Part shown: positions 51,048 to 59,691 of the stretch, piece after piece
Position numbering within the stretch: position 1 is the stretch's first letter
Layout of the letters: every line of letters begins with the position of its first letter
NCBI GenBank assembly: GCA_002786355.1
Contig: PGCO01000002.1
Span: 248,001-312,000 of the forward strand
Direction: 5' to 3'
DNA length: 64,000 nucleotides
Source: Sediminibacterium sp. FEMGT703S
GTDB lineage: Bacteria > Bacteroidota > Bacteroidia > Chitinophagales > Chitinophagaceae
Made by a program: the position numbers and the translations under genes
Notes under the pieces: model-generated
What the model was told of the DNA's origin: nothing
Seen by the model: only the letters and a program-made list of their open reading frames with translations
The model's database searches: none

Positions 51048-53024
51048 ATGAAACTAATACAATCAACTTCCATTGCAGCTATCATAGCTATATCTGCATT
51101 GTATTCTTGTAAACCCAAGAGTACTGGTAGTGCAGTTAGTGGCGACGCTGCTGCAAAAGCTTATGTTGCACCTGGCAAATACGATGAATTCTACAATTTC
51201 GTATCAGGTGGATTCAGCGGACAAATGAGCGTATACGGATTACCTAGTGGCCGTTTGCTTAGAGTAATTCCTGTATTCTCTGTTGATCCTGAAAAAGGAT
51301 GGGGCTATAGCGAAGAAACCAAACCAATGCTAAATACTTCTCATGGTTTTGTTCCTTGGGACGATTTACACCACACTGAAATGAGCCAGACCAATGGTGA
51401 AATCGATGGCAAATGGGTTTTTGCAAATGGTAACAATACGCCACGTTTAGCAAGAATTGATTTGAAAACTTTCAAAACTGCTGAGATAATAGAACTTCCC
51501 AATAGTGCTGGAAACCATAGTTCACCTTTTGGAACTGAAAACTCTGAATACATTGTAGCAGGAACACGTTTTAGCGTTCCTTCTGATGAAGACAACGGTG
51601 ATGTTCCTATCAATTCTTACAAGAAAAACTTTAAAGGCCATATTTCTTTTGTAAGCGTTGCAAAAGAAACAGGGGAAATGAAAGTTGCATTCCAATTAAA
51701 AACACCCGGCGTAAACTTTGACTTGGCTAGAGCCGGCAAAGGCAAATCACATGGTTGGTTTTTCTTTAGCTGCTACAATACTGAACAAGCAAGTACTTTA
51801 TTAGAAGTGAATGCTTCTCAAAAAGATAAAGACTTTATCATGGCAGTAAACTGGAAAAAAGCAGAGGAATACATCAAAGCAGGTAAAGGCAAAAAAGTAA
51901 AAACTAAATATGCCCATAACACTTGGAATGAAGCTACCCACACTGCAACTTCAAAAATGGAAGAAGAAGTATTGGTATTAGATGTAAAAGAATTTAAAGA
52001 CATCGTATACTTTATTCCTTGTCCTAAATCTCCACATGGTTGTGACGTAGATCCAACCGGCGAATACATTGTTGGTTCTGGTAAACTAGCTGCCTTAATC
52101 CCTGTATTTAGCTTTGATAAGATTCAACAATCTATCGCTGCTAAATCTTATGATGGAGATTACGAAGGTATTCCTGTAATTAAATACGAGTCTGCATTAT
52201 ACGGTGAAGTAAAAAAACCAGGTTTAGGACCTTTGCATACCGAATTTGATGGTAGAGGAAATGCCTACACTTCTTTCTTTGTATCTTCTGAAGTGGTTAA
52301 ATGGAATATTAAAGATTTAAAAGTGCTTGACCGTGTTCCAACTTATTATTCTGTTGGTCACTTAAGCATCCCTGGTGGTAACACTAAAAAGCCAAATGGT
52401 AAATACCTTGTTGCGTACAATAAGATCACTAAAGATCGTTATTTACCAACTGGTCCTGAATTAGCACAAAGTGCTCAACTATATGATATTAGTGGAGATA
52501 AAATGCAGCTGATTCTAGACTACCCTACTATTGGTGAACCACACTATGCTCAGTCTGCACCAGCGGATATCATTAGAAATAATGGACAATTGAAATTATA
52601 TAAATTGTCTGATAACAAGCACCCTTATGTAACACAAGGTGAAGCAAACGCTAAAGTAACCAGAGAAGGAAATAAAGTGCATGTTTATATGACCTCTATC
52701 CGTTCACACTTTGCGCCTGATAATATTGAAGGAATCAAAGTTGGAGATGAAGTGTATTTCCACGTAACTAACTTAGAACAAGATTGGGATGTTCCGCATG
52801 GTTTTGCTATCAAAGGAGCTGACAATGCAGAATTATTGATTATGCCTGGTGAAACAACTACTTTAAAGTGGTTACCTAAAAAACCTGGTATGTTCCCAAT
52901 GTATTGTACAGACTTCTGCAGTGCATTACACCAAGAAATGCAAGGATATATCAGAGTTTCTCCTGCTGGAAGCAATGTGCCGCTTAGCTTTAGTTTAGGA
53001 AAACCTGTTCCAGAAACTAAGTAA
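51048..53024 (+). CDS. nosZ: nitrous oxide reductase, clade II (Sec-type)
   Basis: A 658-residue copper enzyme that reduces N2O to N2. It has a Sec/lipoprotein-type signal (ALYSC, Cys about 20) and no twin-arginine motif, the hallmark of clade II. CuZ-site histidines appear in order in DDLHHTEMS, KSHGWFFFSC, SPHGCDVDP, GPLHTEFDG, SVGHLSIPGG, EPHYAQSAP; the C-terminal cupredoxin domain holds CuA ligands in VPHGFAI and YCTDFCSALHQEMQGYI. All are intact, so the enzyme should be functional. A hairpin with a T-run follows the stop, then the accessory genes. Confidence 0.97.
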   Translation: MKLIQSTSIAAIIAISALYSCKPKSTGSAVSGDAAAKAYVAPGKYDEFYNFVSGGFSGQMSVYGLPSGRLLRVIPVFSVDPEKGWGYSEETKPMLNTSHGFVPWDDLHHTEMSQTNGEIDGKWVFANGNNTPRLARIDLKTFKTAEIIELPNSAGNHSSPFGTENSEYIVAGTRFSVPSDEDNGDVPINSYKKNFKGHISFVSVAKETGEMKVAFQLKTPGVNFDLARAGKGKSHGWFFFSCYNTEQASTLLEVNASQKDKDFIMAVNWKKAEEYIKAGKGKKVKTKYAHNTWNEATHTATSKMEEEVLVLDVKEFKDIVYFIPCPKSPHGCDVDPTGEYIVGSGKLAALIPVFSFDKIQQSIAAKSYDGDYEGIPVIKYESALYGEVKKPGLGPLHTEFDGRGNAYTSFFVSSEVVKWNIKDLKVLDRVPTYYSVGHLSIPGGNTKKPNGKYLVAYNKITKDRYLPTGPELAQSAQLYDISGDKMQLILDYPTIGEPHYAQSAPADIIRNNGQLKLYKLSDNKHPYVTQGEANAKVTREGNKVHVYMTSIRSHFAPDNIEGIKVGDEVYFHVTNLEQDWDVPHGFAIKGADNAELLIMPGETTTLKWLPKKPGMFPMYCTDFCSALHQEMQGYIRVSPAGSNVPLSFSLGKPVPETK

Positions 53025-53040
53025 ATAGTTTATACTAAAA

Positions 53041-53070
53041 GGAGCAGTAAATCATAACTGCTCCTTTTTT
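53041..53070 (+). terminator. intra-operon terminator or attenuator after nosZ
   Basis: Stem GGAGCAGT (53041-53048) with ACTGCTCC (53057-53064), extended by A-T pairs, then six Ts. It lies between nosZ and the accessory genes, so it probably sets a higher level of nosZ mRNA than of downstream message. Confidence 0.85.
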
Positions 53071-53087
53071 ATTTAAAAAATAGAAAG

Positions 53088-54092
53088 ATGAAAATAGAAA
53101 TATCGAAATTATCAAAATGGTTATTAATCATTAGTGGTATTTTCTTAGCTGTATCAATTGTGTTACCAATATGGAGAATTGAACTAGATGCGCCGCAGTA
53201 TCCAGAGGGATTAGGCTTACAAATATTTTCTTACAAATTAGGAGGTGATGTTGCTATAATTAATGGTTTGAATCACTATATAGGAATGCAAACTTTACAT
53301 GAAGAAAACTTTATTGAATTCACCCTTCTTCCCTATATTATTGGCTTCTATGCTATTTTAATGTTGATCACAGGAATTAAGGGTGGTAGAAAAATGCTTT
53401 ACACCACTTTTATTGCGTTTGTTGTATTTGGCATTGTTGCAATGGTTGATTTTTGGAGATGGGAATATAACTATGGGCATAACTTAGACCCAAATGCTGC
53501 CATTATTGTTCCAGGCATGGCTTACCAACCACCGCTCATTGGATTTAAACAATTACTCAACTTTGGAGCATATTCTATACCAGATATGGGCGGATGGCTA
53601 TTTATAGGTGCTGGACTTTTATGTTTACTTGCTGTAGCAATCGAGGCTGGGTGGTTAAAAAAAATATTAAAACCCAAAGTAGTTACCACCGTTATATTGC
53701 TGTTTTTATTTAGTGCATGTGGAAATACACAACCAGAAAAATTGGTTTTAAATAAAGACCAATGCGAGTTTTGCAAGATGACTGTTGCAGATGCAAGATT
53801 TGGTGCAGAAGCAATCAGCGATAAAGGAAGAATTTACAAGTTTGATGATTTAAACTGCATGATTTCATTTAATAAAGCCAATCAGAAAATTGCCCTAAAA
53901 CAATATTTTGTAAATGACTACACTGCCGATAATCATTTGATTGATGCCACCAACGCATGGTATGTAAAGCATGAAACCATTAAAAGTCCTATGGGTAGCA
54001 ATACAGCCGCATTTGCGCAAAAAGTAGCAGCTGAGAATTTGGCAAAGTCTGCTGCTGTTTCAATTATTTCCTGGGAGAATATAATTCAATAA
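53088..54092 (+). CDS. nosL: fusion of nos-cluster membrane domain with NosL copper chaperone
   Basis: A 334-residue protein with two parts. Residues 1-197 form a membrane domain with about four helices (9-28, 80-97, 105-122, 168-188) and a conserved-looking DFWRWEYNYGHNLDPNAAI loop. Then a hydrophobic segment (198-210) ends in L-F-S-A-C (Cys211), a lipobox that normally starts a separate NosL lipoprotein. Residues 212-334 are NosL-like: CEFCKM (Cys226, Cys229, Met231), the Cu(I) site for delivery to NosZ, and KFDDLNCMISF. No stop or frameshift separates them. Whether Cys211 is lipidated or the segment is simply a helix is not known. Confidence 0.88.
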   Translation: MKIEISKLSKWLLIISGIFLAVSIVLPIWRIELDAPQYPEGLGLQIFSYKLGGDVAIINGLNHYIGMQTLHEENFIEFTLLPYIIGFYAILMLITGIKGGRKMLYTTFIAFVVFGIVAMVDFWRWEYNYGHNLDPNAAIIVPGMAYQPPLIGFKQLLNFGAYSIPDMGGWLFIGAGLLCLLAVAIEAGWLKKILKPKVVTTVILLFLFSACGNTQPEKLVLNKDQCEFCKMTVADARFGAEAISDKGRIYKFDDLNCMISFNKANQKIALKQYFVNDYTADNHLIDATNAWYVKHETIKSPMGSNTAAFAQKVAAENLAKSAAVSIISWENIIQ

Positions 54093-54093
54093 A

Positions 54094-55326
54094 ATGAAGT
54101 GGTTTTTTATTGTTCTACTCTTATTTAAAGGATTATCAGCTTCAGGAAAAGTATTCCACGTTGGTGCGCAGCATCCATATAAAACCATTAAATCTGCTTT
54201 GGCAGTATCCAATGGAGGTGACACTGTTTATATCCATAAAGGTCTATATAAGGAAGGAAATATAATTGTTCAAAAAGCCATAACAATCATAGGTATTGAT
54301 CGACCAATATTAGATGGCGACAAAAAATATGAAGTATTATCAATCAAATCGAGCTATGTTACAATAAAAGGATTGAGGGTTCAGCATTCTGGTTATGCAA
54401 GCTTAGACGACCCAGGAGGGATAAAAGTATACGAAGCAACGAAAGTTACTATTATCGACAATGAATTATTCGACAATTTTTTTGGCATATACATTCAATT
54501 CAGTACCAATTGCCTCATTAAAAACAACTCCATCATTGCATTTGGCAAAGAAGAACAAACAATTGGGAATGGGGTGCATTGTTGGAAAAGTGATAGCCTA
54601 CAAATTATAGGCAACAATATCAATGGTTGTAGAGATGGGGTCTATTTTGAATTTGTAAATAATTCAGTGATATGGAGAAATATTGTTACTGATAATATTC
54701 GTTATGGATTACATTTTATGAATTCAAATAATGATTCTTACTTCACCAATATTTTTAGTAGAAATGGCGCTGGAGTAGCCGTTATGTTCTCTAAAAAAAT
54801 TACCATGATGAACAATACTTTCAATGAAAATTGGGGAGACGCGGCATACGGATTATTATTCAAAGAAATATCTGACTGTCATTTATCGGGAAATCATTTT
54901 AACAAAAATACGGCCGCCATTTTCATGGATGGCAGCAATAGAACGATTGTAGAAAATAATGTTTTTAGTAATAATGGATGGGGATTGAAAATACAAGCGA
55001 ATTGCATGGACAATATTATCCAAAAAAACAATTTCATTAAAAACACTTTTGATGTTAGTACCAATGGCACATTGCTATTAAATATTTTTTCACAAAACTA
55101 TTGGGATAAATACAGTGGCTACGATTTAAATAAAGACAAAATTGGAGATGTTCCATATAGACCACTAAGTCTGTACTCTGTTATTGTGGAGAGCAACCCC
55201 ACTGCTATGATTTTGTTCAGAAGCTTTTTTGTGTCGCTTTTAGATCAATCAGAAAAAAAGATTCCAAGTTTAACACCTGAAAATTTTATTGACAATAAAC
55301 CACTCATGAGTGCTTTAAGATTATGA
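54094..55326 (+). CDS. nosD: NosD periplasmic beta-helix accessory protein
   Basis: A 410-residue exported protein with signal peptide (1-18, cleavage near SASG-K). The body is a right-handed parallel beta-helix of CASH repeats, with many NN, GN and N-x-I turns (for example NCLIKNNSIIAF, NGCRDGVYFEFVNNSV). NosD works with the NosFY ABC system in maturation of the CuZ centre, probably by sulfur or copper delivery. It begins one base after the nosL stop and overlaps nosF by four bases (ATGA). Confidence 0.93.
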   Translation: MKWFFIVLLLFKGLSASGKVFHVGAQHPYKTIKSALAVSNGGDTVYIHKGLYKEGNIIVQKAITIIGIDRPILDGDKKYEVLSIKSSYVTIKGLRVQHSGYASLDDPGGIKVYEATKVTIIDNELFDNFFGIYIQFSTNCLIKNNSIIAFGKEEQTIGNGVHCWKSDSLQIIGNNINGCRDGVYFEFVNNSVIWRNIVTDNIRYGLHFMNSNNDSYFTNIFSRNGAGVAVMFSKKITMMNNTFNENWGDAAYGLLFKEISDCHLSGNHFNKNTAAIFMDGSNRTIVENNVFSNNGWGLKIQANCMDNIIQKNNFIKNTFDVSTNGTLLLNIFSQNYWDKYSGYDLNKDKIGDVPYRPLSLYSVIVESNPTAMILFRSFFVSLLDQSEKKIPSLTPENFIDNKPLMSALRL

Positions 55327-56027
55327 TTACTGTAGAAAATATAAAAAAGAAATTCGGAAAACTTGTTGTGCTGAATGGGATTGATCTTACACTTAAAAAA
55401 GGTGAGTGCATTGCATTGATAGGTCCTAACGGCTGCGGCAAAACCACTTTAATGAAAATCATTTTAGGTATGGTAATGGCTGACAGTGGCAGTATTTTAG
55501 TAAATAATGAGTCTATTACTAAGAGCGAATTATACAAACAGCATATAGGCTACATGCCACAAATTGGAAGATACCCTCAAAATATGACCATCGGTCAAAT
55601 TATTGATATGGTGAAAGGTATTCGAAACGAAAAAAAACCATTAGACGAAGAATTATATAAAGCTTACGAACTTGACAAGTTATTAGACAAGAAAATGAGT
55701 ACCCTTAGTGGTGGAACAATGCAAAAAGTAAGCGCAGTACTTTCCTTCTTATTCAATCCTAGTATACTTATTCTAGATGAGCCAACGGCTGGCTTGGATC
55801 CAATTGCAGCAGAAATTTTGAAACAAAAAATCATTAAAGAAAAAGGAAATGGAAAACTAATCATTATAACATCTCATTTATTAAGTGAATTAGATGATAT
55901 GGTTAGTGAAATCATTTTTATGCAAGAGGGGAATATTATTTTTCATCAAGCAGTATCAGCACTTAAAGAATCAACTCAAACAGCGAAAATTTCAAGTGCT
56001 ATTTTACAAATTTTAAAAAATAAATAG
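55323..56027 (+). CDS. nosF: NosF ABC transporter ATPase
   Basis: A 234-residue ABC ATPase. Walker A GPNGCGKTTLMK (about 33-44), Q-loop YMPQIGRYP, signature LSGGTMQKVSAV, Walker B LILDEPTAGLDP and H-loop TSHLLSELDD. With NosY it forms the exporter that powers NosD-linked CuZ assembly. Signature residue order is LSGGTMQ, usual for NosF. Start overlaps the nosD stop; nosY follows directly. Confidence 0.95.
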   Translation: MITVENIKKKFGKLVVLNGIDLTLKKGECIALIGPNGCGKTTLMKIILGMVMADSGSILVNNESITKSELYKQHIGYMPQIGRYPQNMTIGQIIDMVKGIRNEKKPLDEELYKAYELDKLLDKKMSTLSGGTMQKVSAVLSFLFNPSILILDEPTAGLDPIAAEILKQKIIKEKGNGKLIIITSHLLSELDDMVSEIIFMQEGNIIFHQAVSALKESTQTAKISSAILQILKNK

Positions 56028-56795
56028 ATGGGTAGAATTTTTAAATATGTAATGCTTGATATTTTAAAAAACAAGTTTGTAATTGCTTATATGGTAATGA
56101 TGTCACTCGTTGCCTGGTCAGCATTTACCCTCGAAGACAATAGTGCTAAAGGAATGCTCACCTTATTGAATCTGATTTTACTAACCGTTCCGCTAGTTTC
56201 TGTTCTTTTTTCTGCCATTTATATTTACAATAGTAGTGAGTTCATTGAACTATTGGTTAGTCATCCAATAAAAAGAAGTAAGATATGGTTAAGCCTCTAT
56301 TGGGGGTTATGTGGGAGCTTAGCAACAGCATTTATAATTGGTGCAGGAATTCCATTATTATTATTCGCAGAATTCACCATCAGTTTACTAATGCTTGTTG
56401 TAGGAATTTTAATTACGGTTATTTTCGTTTCATTAGCATTATTAAGTACCATTATTTACCGAGATAAGGCAAAAGGAATTGGATTAACTATATTAATCTG
56501 GATATATTTTGCGTTATTGTTTGATGGCATTTTGTTGTTTTTAATGTTCCAATTTGCCGACTACCCTATTGAGAAACCAATGGTATTAATGACTGCATTA
56601 AGCCCTCTAGACCTATCTAGAATCTTATTATTGCTGCAACTAGATTCTACAGCAATCATGGGATATACTGGCGCCATATTTAGAAACTTTTTTGGCAATA
56701 CGGTGGGCATGAGTATTTCGTTTACACTCTTAATATTATGGTCAACTATCCCTTTTCTAGTCTCTTTAAAGAAATTTAAGAAAAAGGATTTATAA
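56028..56795 (+). CDS. nosY: NosY ABC transporter permease
   Basis: A 255-residue membrane protein with six helices (about 16-32, 42-66, 93-115, 121-145, 150-178, 228-246), the permease of the NosFY exporter. The FSAIYIYNSSEFIELLVSHPIKRS loop (core SEFIELLVSHPIKRS) is the ATPase-coupling region of this ABC-2 subtype. It starts in the base after the nosF stop. A short A/T-rich gap precedes the globin gene. Confidence 0.9.
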   Translation: MGRIFKYVMLDILKNKFVIAYMVMMSLVAWSAFTLEDNSAKGMLTLLNLILLTVPLVSVLFSAIYIYNSSEFIELLVSHPIKRSKIWLSLYWGLCGSLATAFIIGAGIPLLLFAEFTISLLMLVVGILITVIFVSLALLSTIIYRDKAKGIGLTILIWIYFALLFDGILLFLMFQFADYPIEKPMVLMTALSPLDLSRILLLLQLDSTAIMGYTGAIFRNFFGNTVGMSISFTLLILWSTIPFLVSLKKFKKKDL

Positions 56796-56824
56796 TCAAC
56801 ATTTTTATTTGTAAAAATCATCCA

Positions 56825-57196
56825 ATGAAAAAAGATATAAGCAACAGAGCCGATGTAGAATTATTGGTGAATAGCTTTTATAACAAAGTCAGAGAAGATG
56901 AATTGATTTCATTTTTCTTTACTAAAATAGTAGCTGTTGATTGGGAAAAACACTTACCTGTCATGTATGACTTTTGGGATAATATCTTATTCTACGCAGG
57001 AAAGTATGAAGGAAATCCCATGGCCAAGCATAGGGATATACATCAAAAATGCCCCATGAAGATGGAGCATTTTCAAAGATGGATTCATTTATTTATAGAA
57101 ACAGTAGATGAATTATTTGAAGGCAATATAAGTGAAGTTGCAAAGCAAAGAGCAACGAGCATTGCTACTGTAATGCAAATAAAAATGTTCAGTTAA
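56825..57196 (+). CDS. group III truncated hemoglobin
   Basis: A 123-residue globin of the TrHb group III type: FYNKVREDELISFFF at the start, DWEKHLPVMYDFWDNILF in the B-E region with the distal-side aromatic residues, and HRDIHQKCPMKMEHFQRWIHLF around the proximal His. These proteins bind O2 or NO and are linked to NO tolerance in related bacteria. It is the last gene in the nos strand order, 29 bases after nosY, and converges on the FAS1 gene one base away. NO detoxification beside N2O reduction is the natural reading, by context. Confidence 0.9.
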   Translation: MKKDISNRADVELLVNSFYNKVREDELISFFFTKIVAVDWEKHLPVMYDFWDNILFYAGKYEGNPMAKHRDIHQKCPMKMEHFQRWIHLFIETVDELFEGNISEVAKQRATSIATVMQIKMFS

Positions 57197-57197
57197 T

Positions 57198-57755
57198 CTA
57201 TTTGGGCAAAAGAACATCATTAATTACATGGATGATTCCATTAGAAGTAACTATTGAAGCTACTACTTCAGAACCATTTACAAAAACCTTATCATCTTTC
57301 TTGGTAATTTTTACTTTTCCACCGTTTACTTGTTCAAATTCTTGACCATCTTGCATGTATTCAGCTTTTAAAACACCTACATAAGTATGGTATTCTAATA
57401 TATTTTTTAAATCTGCCTTTTTTTCAGGCTTTAATAAATCATCTACTGTTCCAGCTGGTAATTTTTCAAAAGCAGCATTTGTAGGAGCAAATACAGTAAA
57501 TGGACCGGCATTACTCAATGCATCCACCAATTCTGCGGCTTTAACTGCTGCAACTAACGTGCTATGGTCCTTGCTACCAACAGCAACTTGAACAATATTA
57601 GGATTAGATGTTTCATCCTGTACTGCAGATTGACCTGCGCCAGTTTCAGTAACGGTTGCAGGGTTTGCATTCTCCGTTTCAGTTGTATTTCCGTTTGAGC
57701 ATCCGGCAGCAAAAAGTAGAACTAGTCCAGATAAAAGGATTGCATTTTTTTTCAT
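57198..57755 (-). CDS. FAS1 (fasciclin) domain lipoprotein
   Basis: A 185-residue surface or periplasmic lipoprotein. Signal with lipobox AAGC (Cys19), Thr/Asn/Glu-rich tether to about 55, then one complete FAS1 domain: DHSTLVAAVKAAELVDALSNAGPFTVFAPTNAAFEKLPAG (core GPFTVFAPTNAAFEKLP) and the terminal VVASIVTSNGIIHVINDVLLPK. FAS1 domains mediate adhesion or protein interaction, but small bacterial ones near denitrification genes are common and may have other roles. Single gene, 68 bases downstream of the four-His membrane protein gene. Confidence 0.9.
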   Translation of the reverse strand: MKKNAILLSGLVLLFAAGCSNGNTTETENANPATVTETGAGQSAVQDETSNPNIVQVAVGSKDHSTLVAAVKAAELVDALSNAGPFTVFAPTNAAFEKLPAGTVDDLLKPEKKADLKNILEYHTYVGVLKAEYMQDGQEFEQVNGGKVKITKKDDKVFVNGSEVVASIVTSNGIIHVINDVLLPK

Positions 57756-57823
57756 AAAATTTGTTTGTTGTTTAAGCGAAGTTCTAAAAAAGCAATAACT
57801 AGTTATATGATTTCAATCACATT

Positions 57824-59041
57824 TTAAGATAATTTTTGTCCTATTTTTTGAGAACTAGGCATCATAACTACTGAAGCAAAAAGCATACCTCCAGCTATTA
57901 TTAGCAATGCCTCGTTTACAAAAGGGATTACCTGATAACTAAGAGAAGCTATTCCCTGAACACCTAATACCATTTCATTTAAAATTACAAAAATAGCAAA
58001 TACCTTAGTCGCTAAAATAGCTGCCTTGCTAAAATTAAGCCCAGCAGTCAGATGTGTATAGGCAATCAGAAATAATGCGGTAAAAGCCAAGAGCACCAGG
58101 TGTAAATAGGCAATTACAATTGGCCTAAAACCAAATGCTAATTTACTTAAGAACGGGATTGTAGAACCCATTTGTAGTAATATTTTTACTAGCAAGGCGC
58201 CAAAAGAAAAAATAAATAATAGCTTAACTACTGGGTTCTGATGAATAGCATTAACCACTCTTTTGTTGAATACTATGGAGAAGAATTTTATAACTCCTAT
58301 ACATTGTAGAATAGCCGAAATAACGACTAAAACATACATCCAAACGGGTAAATTCAACCATAGTGCAGACAAGCCATACGCAGGAATACAACTAATGGCG
58401 AAATATAAAAAAGTAGTTCTATTAAGCTTCGTATCAATATTCATTTGATCTAGCCACTGAAAAAACAAACCAATGCAAGCAAAAAAGAACCAACCGTTGT
58501 ACTGAAAATGTAAAAACCAATAAGTTGCTCCAAGATAAGAATGCTGGGTTTTATTCCCAGAAAATAGCATATAAATCAACCAAAAGCTTGCAAATACAGA
58601 AATGAAAAAGAATATACCTGCAGCTTTGTACCAGTTTGCAGTATCCTTATTCGGATGTTGATGCAGCGTCTTTATAAAGGCTATAATATAAAGCATATTA
58701 AAAAGTAAACCCGCTACCTGAAAAACAACAGAAAAAACTCCATAGCCCCAAAATATCAACGCGATACAAGCAATATATGCTGAAAACAAGCTCAGGGAAA
58801 TTTGGATTTCTAAAAACTTAATTTGCGAAGCTGATAACCATTTTAAGTTCGTTTTTACCATCAGACTCATAATCACAATTGATATAAAGCCTGAAAACGC
58901 AAAGCCAGAATGGGCCAATTGAAGATTTTTTTGGTTAACAATGGGGAGTTCGAACCCAATTTTGTAACGCATTATAACCCCTAAAATGGCCACTATTACT
59001 AAATTGTACAAACCAACCTTTAATAACTGATTAATCTTCAT
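57824..59041 (-). CDS. polytopic membrane protein with intramembrane histidines, possibly haem-copper-oxidase- or NnrS-like
   Basis: A 405-residue protein with about twelve membrane helices and almost no soluble domain. Histidines fall inside predicted helices at about 44 (QLAHSGFAF), 178 (YWFLHFQYNGWFFF), 314 (YLHLVLLAF) and 330 (YTHLTAG). This spacing recalls the haem ligands of haem-copper oxidase subunit I or NnrS, but no CuB-type HPEVY motif is present. I do not assign a family. The gene overlaps the end of the Crp-type regulator by four bases, so it is its co-translated partner, and it lies among nos, globin and FAS1 genes. A haem-binding membrane protein in NO or oxygen response is plausible. 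Confidence 0.75.
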   Translation of the reverse strand: MKINQLLKVGLYNLVIVAILGVIMRYKIGFELPIVNQKNLQLAHSGFAFSGFISIVIMSLMVKTNLKWLSASQIKFLEIQISLSLFSAYIACIALIFWGYGVFSVVFQVAGLLFNMLYIIAFIKTLHQHPNKDTANWYKAAGIFFFISVFASFWLIYMLFSGNKTQHSYLGATYWFLHFQYNGWFFFACIGLFFQWLDQMNIDTKLNRTTFLYFAISCIPAYGLSALWLNLPVWMYVLVVISAILQCIGVIKFFSIVFNKRVVNAIHQNPVVKLLFIFSFGALLVKILLQMGSTIPFLSKLAFGFRPIVIAYLHLVLLAFTALFLIAYTHLTAGLNFSKAAILATKVFAIFVILNEMVLGVQGIASLSYQVIPFVNEALLIIAGGMLFASVVMMPSSQKIGQKLS

Positions 59042-59631
59042 AAATAAAACACTTTATGGTTAATAATTACTACTTGCTTCTTTTCTACTAGTTTAGCAAG
59101 CGTTCTTATAACAGTTTCTACTCTTAATCCTGTAAAATCAGCAATCTGCTGTCGTGTATACGGAACTAATCCTTGTTCGTTTAGCTTCTTCTCTATTTTT
59201 AGTTTCTCCAATAACCCAATAATTTTTTCTTCTGGAGAATTATTCATTAAAATATTTGCTGCAAGGGTCTTACAGTAAAGCCGCTCGGCAAAAATGAAAA
59301 ATAAATTTTTATAATAAGATGGATGATCCTCTAGTAGTATTAAAAATTTTTCTTTCGATAACCGATAAATTAGAGAGTCGGTTTCGGCATATGCACTTGC
59401 GGGATAAGGTTTCCCAATCATTAATGCAGGCTCCCCAAAACTATTCCCCTTAAAAAAAAGGCCCTGAATAAACTCTTTTGATAAATTAGCAGAAGTTGTC
59501 ATTTTAACAGATCCATCCGCAATCTGATGATAATACCTAGCTTCATTTCCTTGAGTAAAAATCTGTTCTCCCTTTATCCATTTTTTGGACGTGGCACCAT
59601 AAGCTAGTAACGTGTCGGCTTCAATATTCAT
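59038..59631 (-). CDS. Crp/Fnr-family transcriptional regulator
   Basis: A 197-residue regulator: cyclic-nucleotide-type sensor domain (about 15-110, with GEPALMIGKPYPASAYAETDS around the ligand pocket), dimerisation helix, and a winged HTH (about 145-190; YTRQQIADFTGLRVETVIRTLAKL). There is no N-terminal Cys cluster; the only Cys is in the dimerisation region, so it is not an oxygen-sensing Fnr. Haem-based NO sensing as in Dnr-type proteins is possible given the neighbours. It is co-translated with the four-His membrane protein (4-base overlap). Targets may include the nos operon; unproven. Confidence 0.92.
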   Translation of the reverse strand: MNIEADTLLAYGATSKKWIKGEQIFTQGNEARYYHQIADGSVKMTTSANLSKEFIQGLFFKGNSFGEPALMIGKPYPASAYAETDSLIYRLSKEKFLILLEDHPSYYKNLFFIFAERLYCKTLAANILMNNSPEEKIIGLLEKLKIEKKLNEQGLVPYTRQQIADFTGLRVETVIRTLAKLVEKKQVVIINHKVFYL

Positions 59632-59691
59632 GCTACACTTTAGAAATAAAAATATTGCATAAAGTTAAACAAAAACACTTAAGCAATAATA

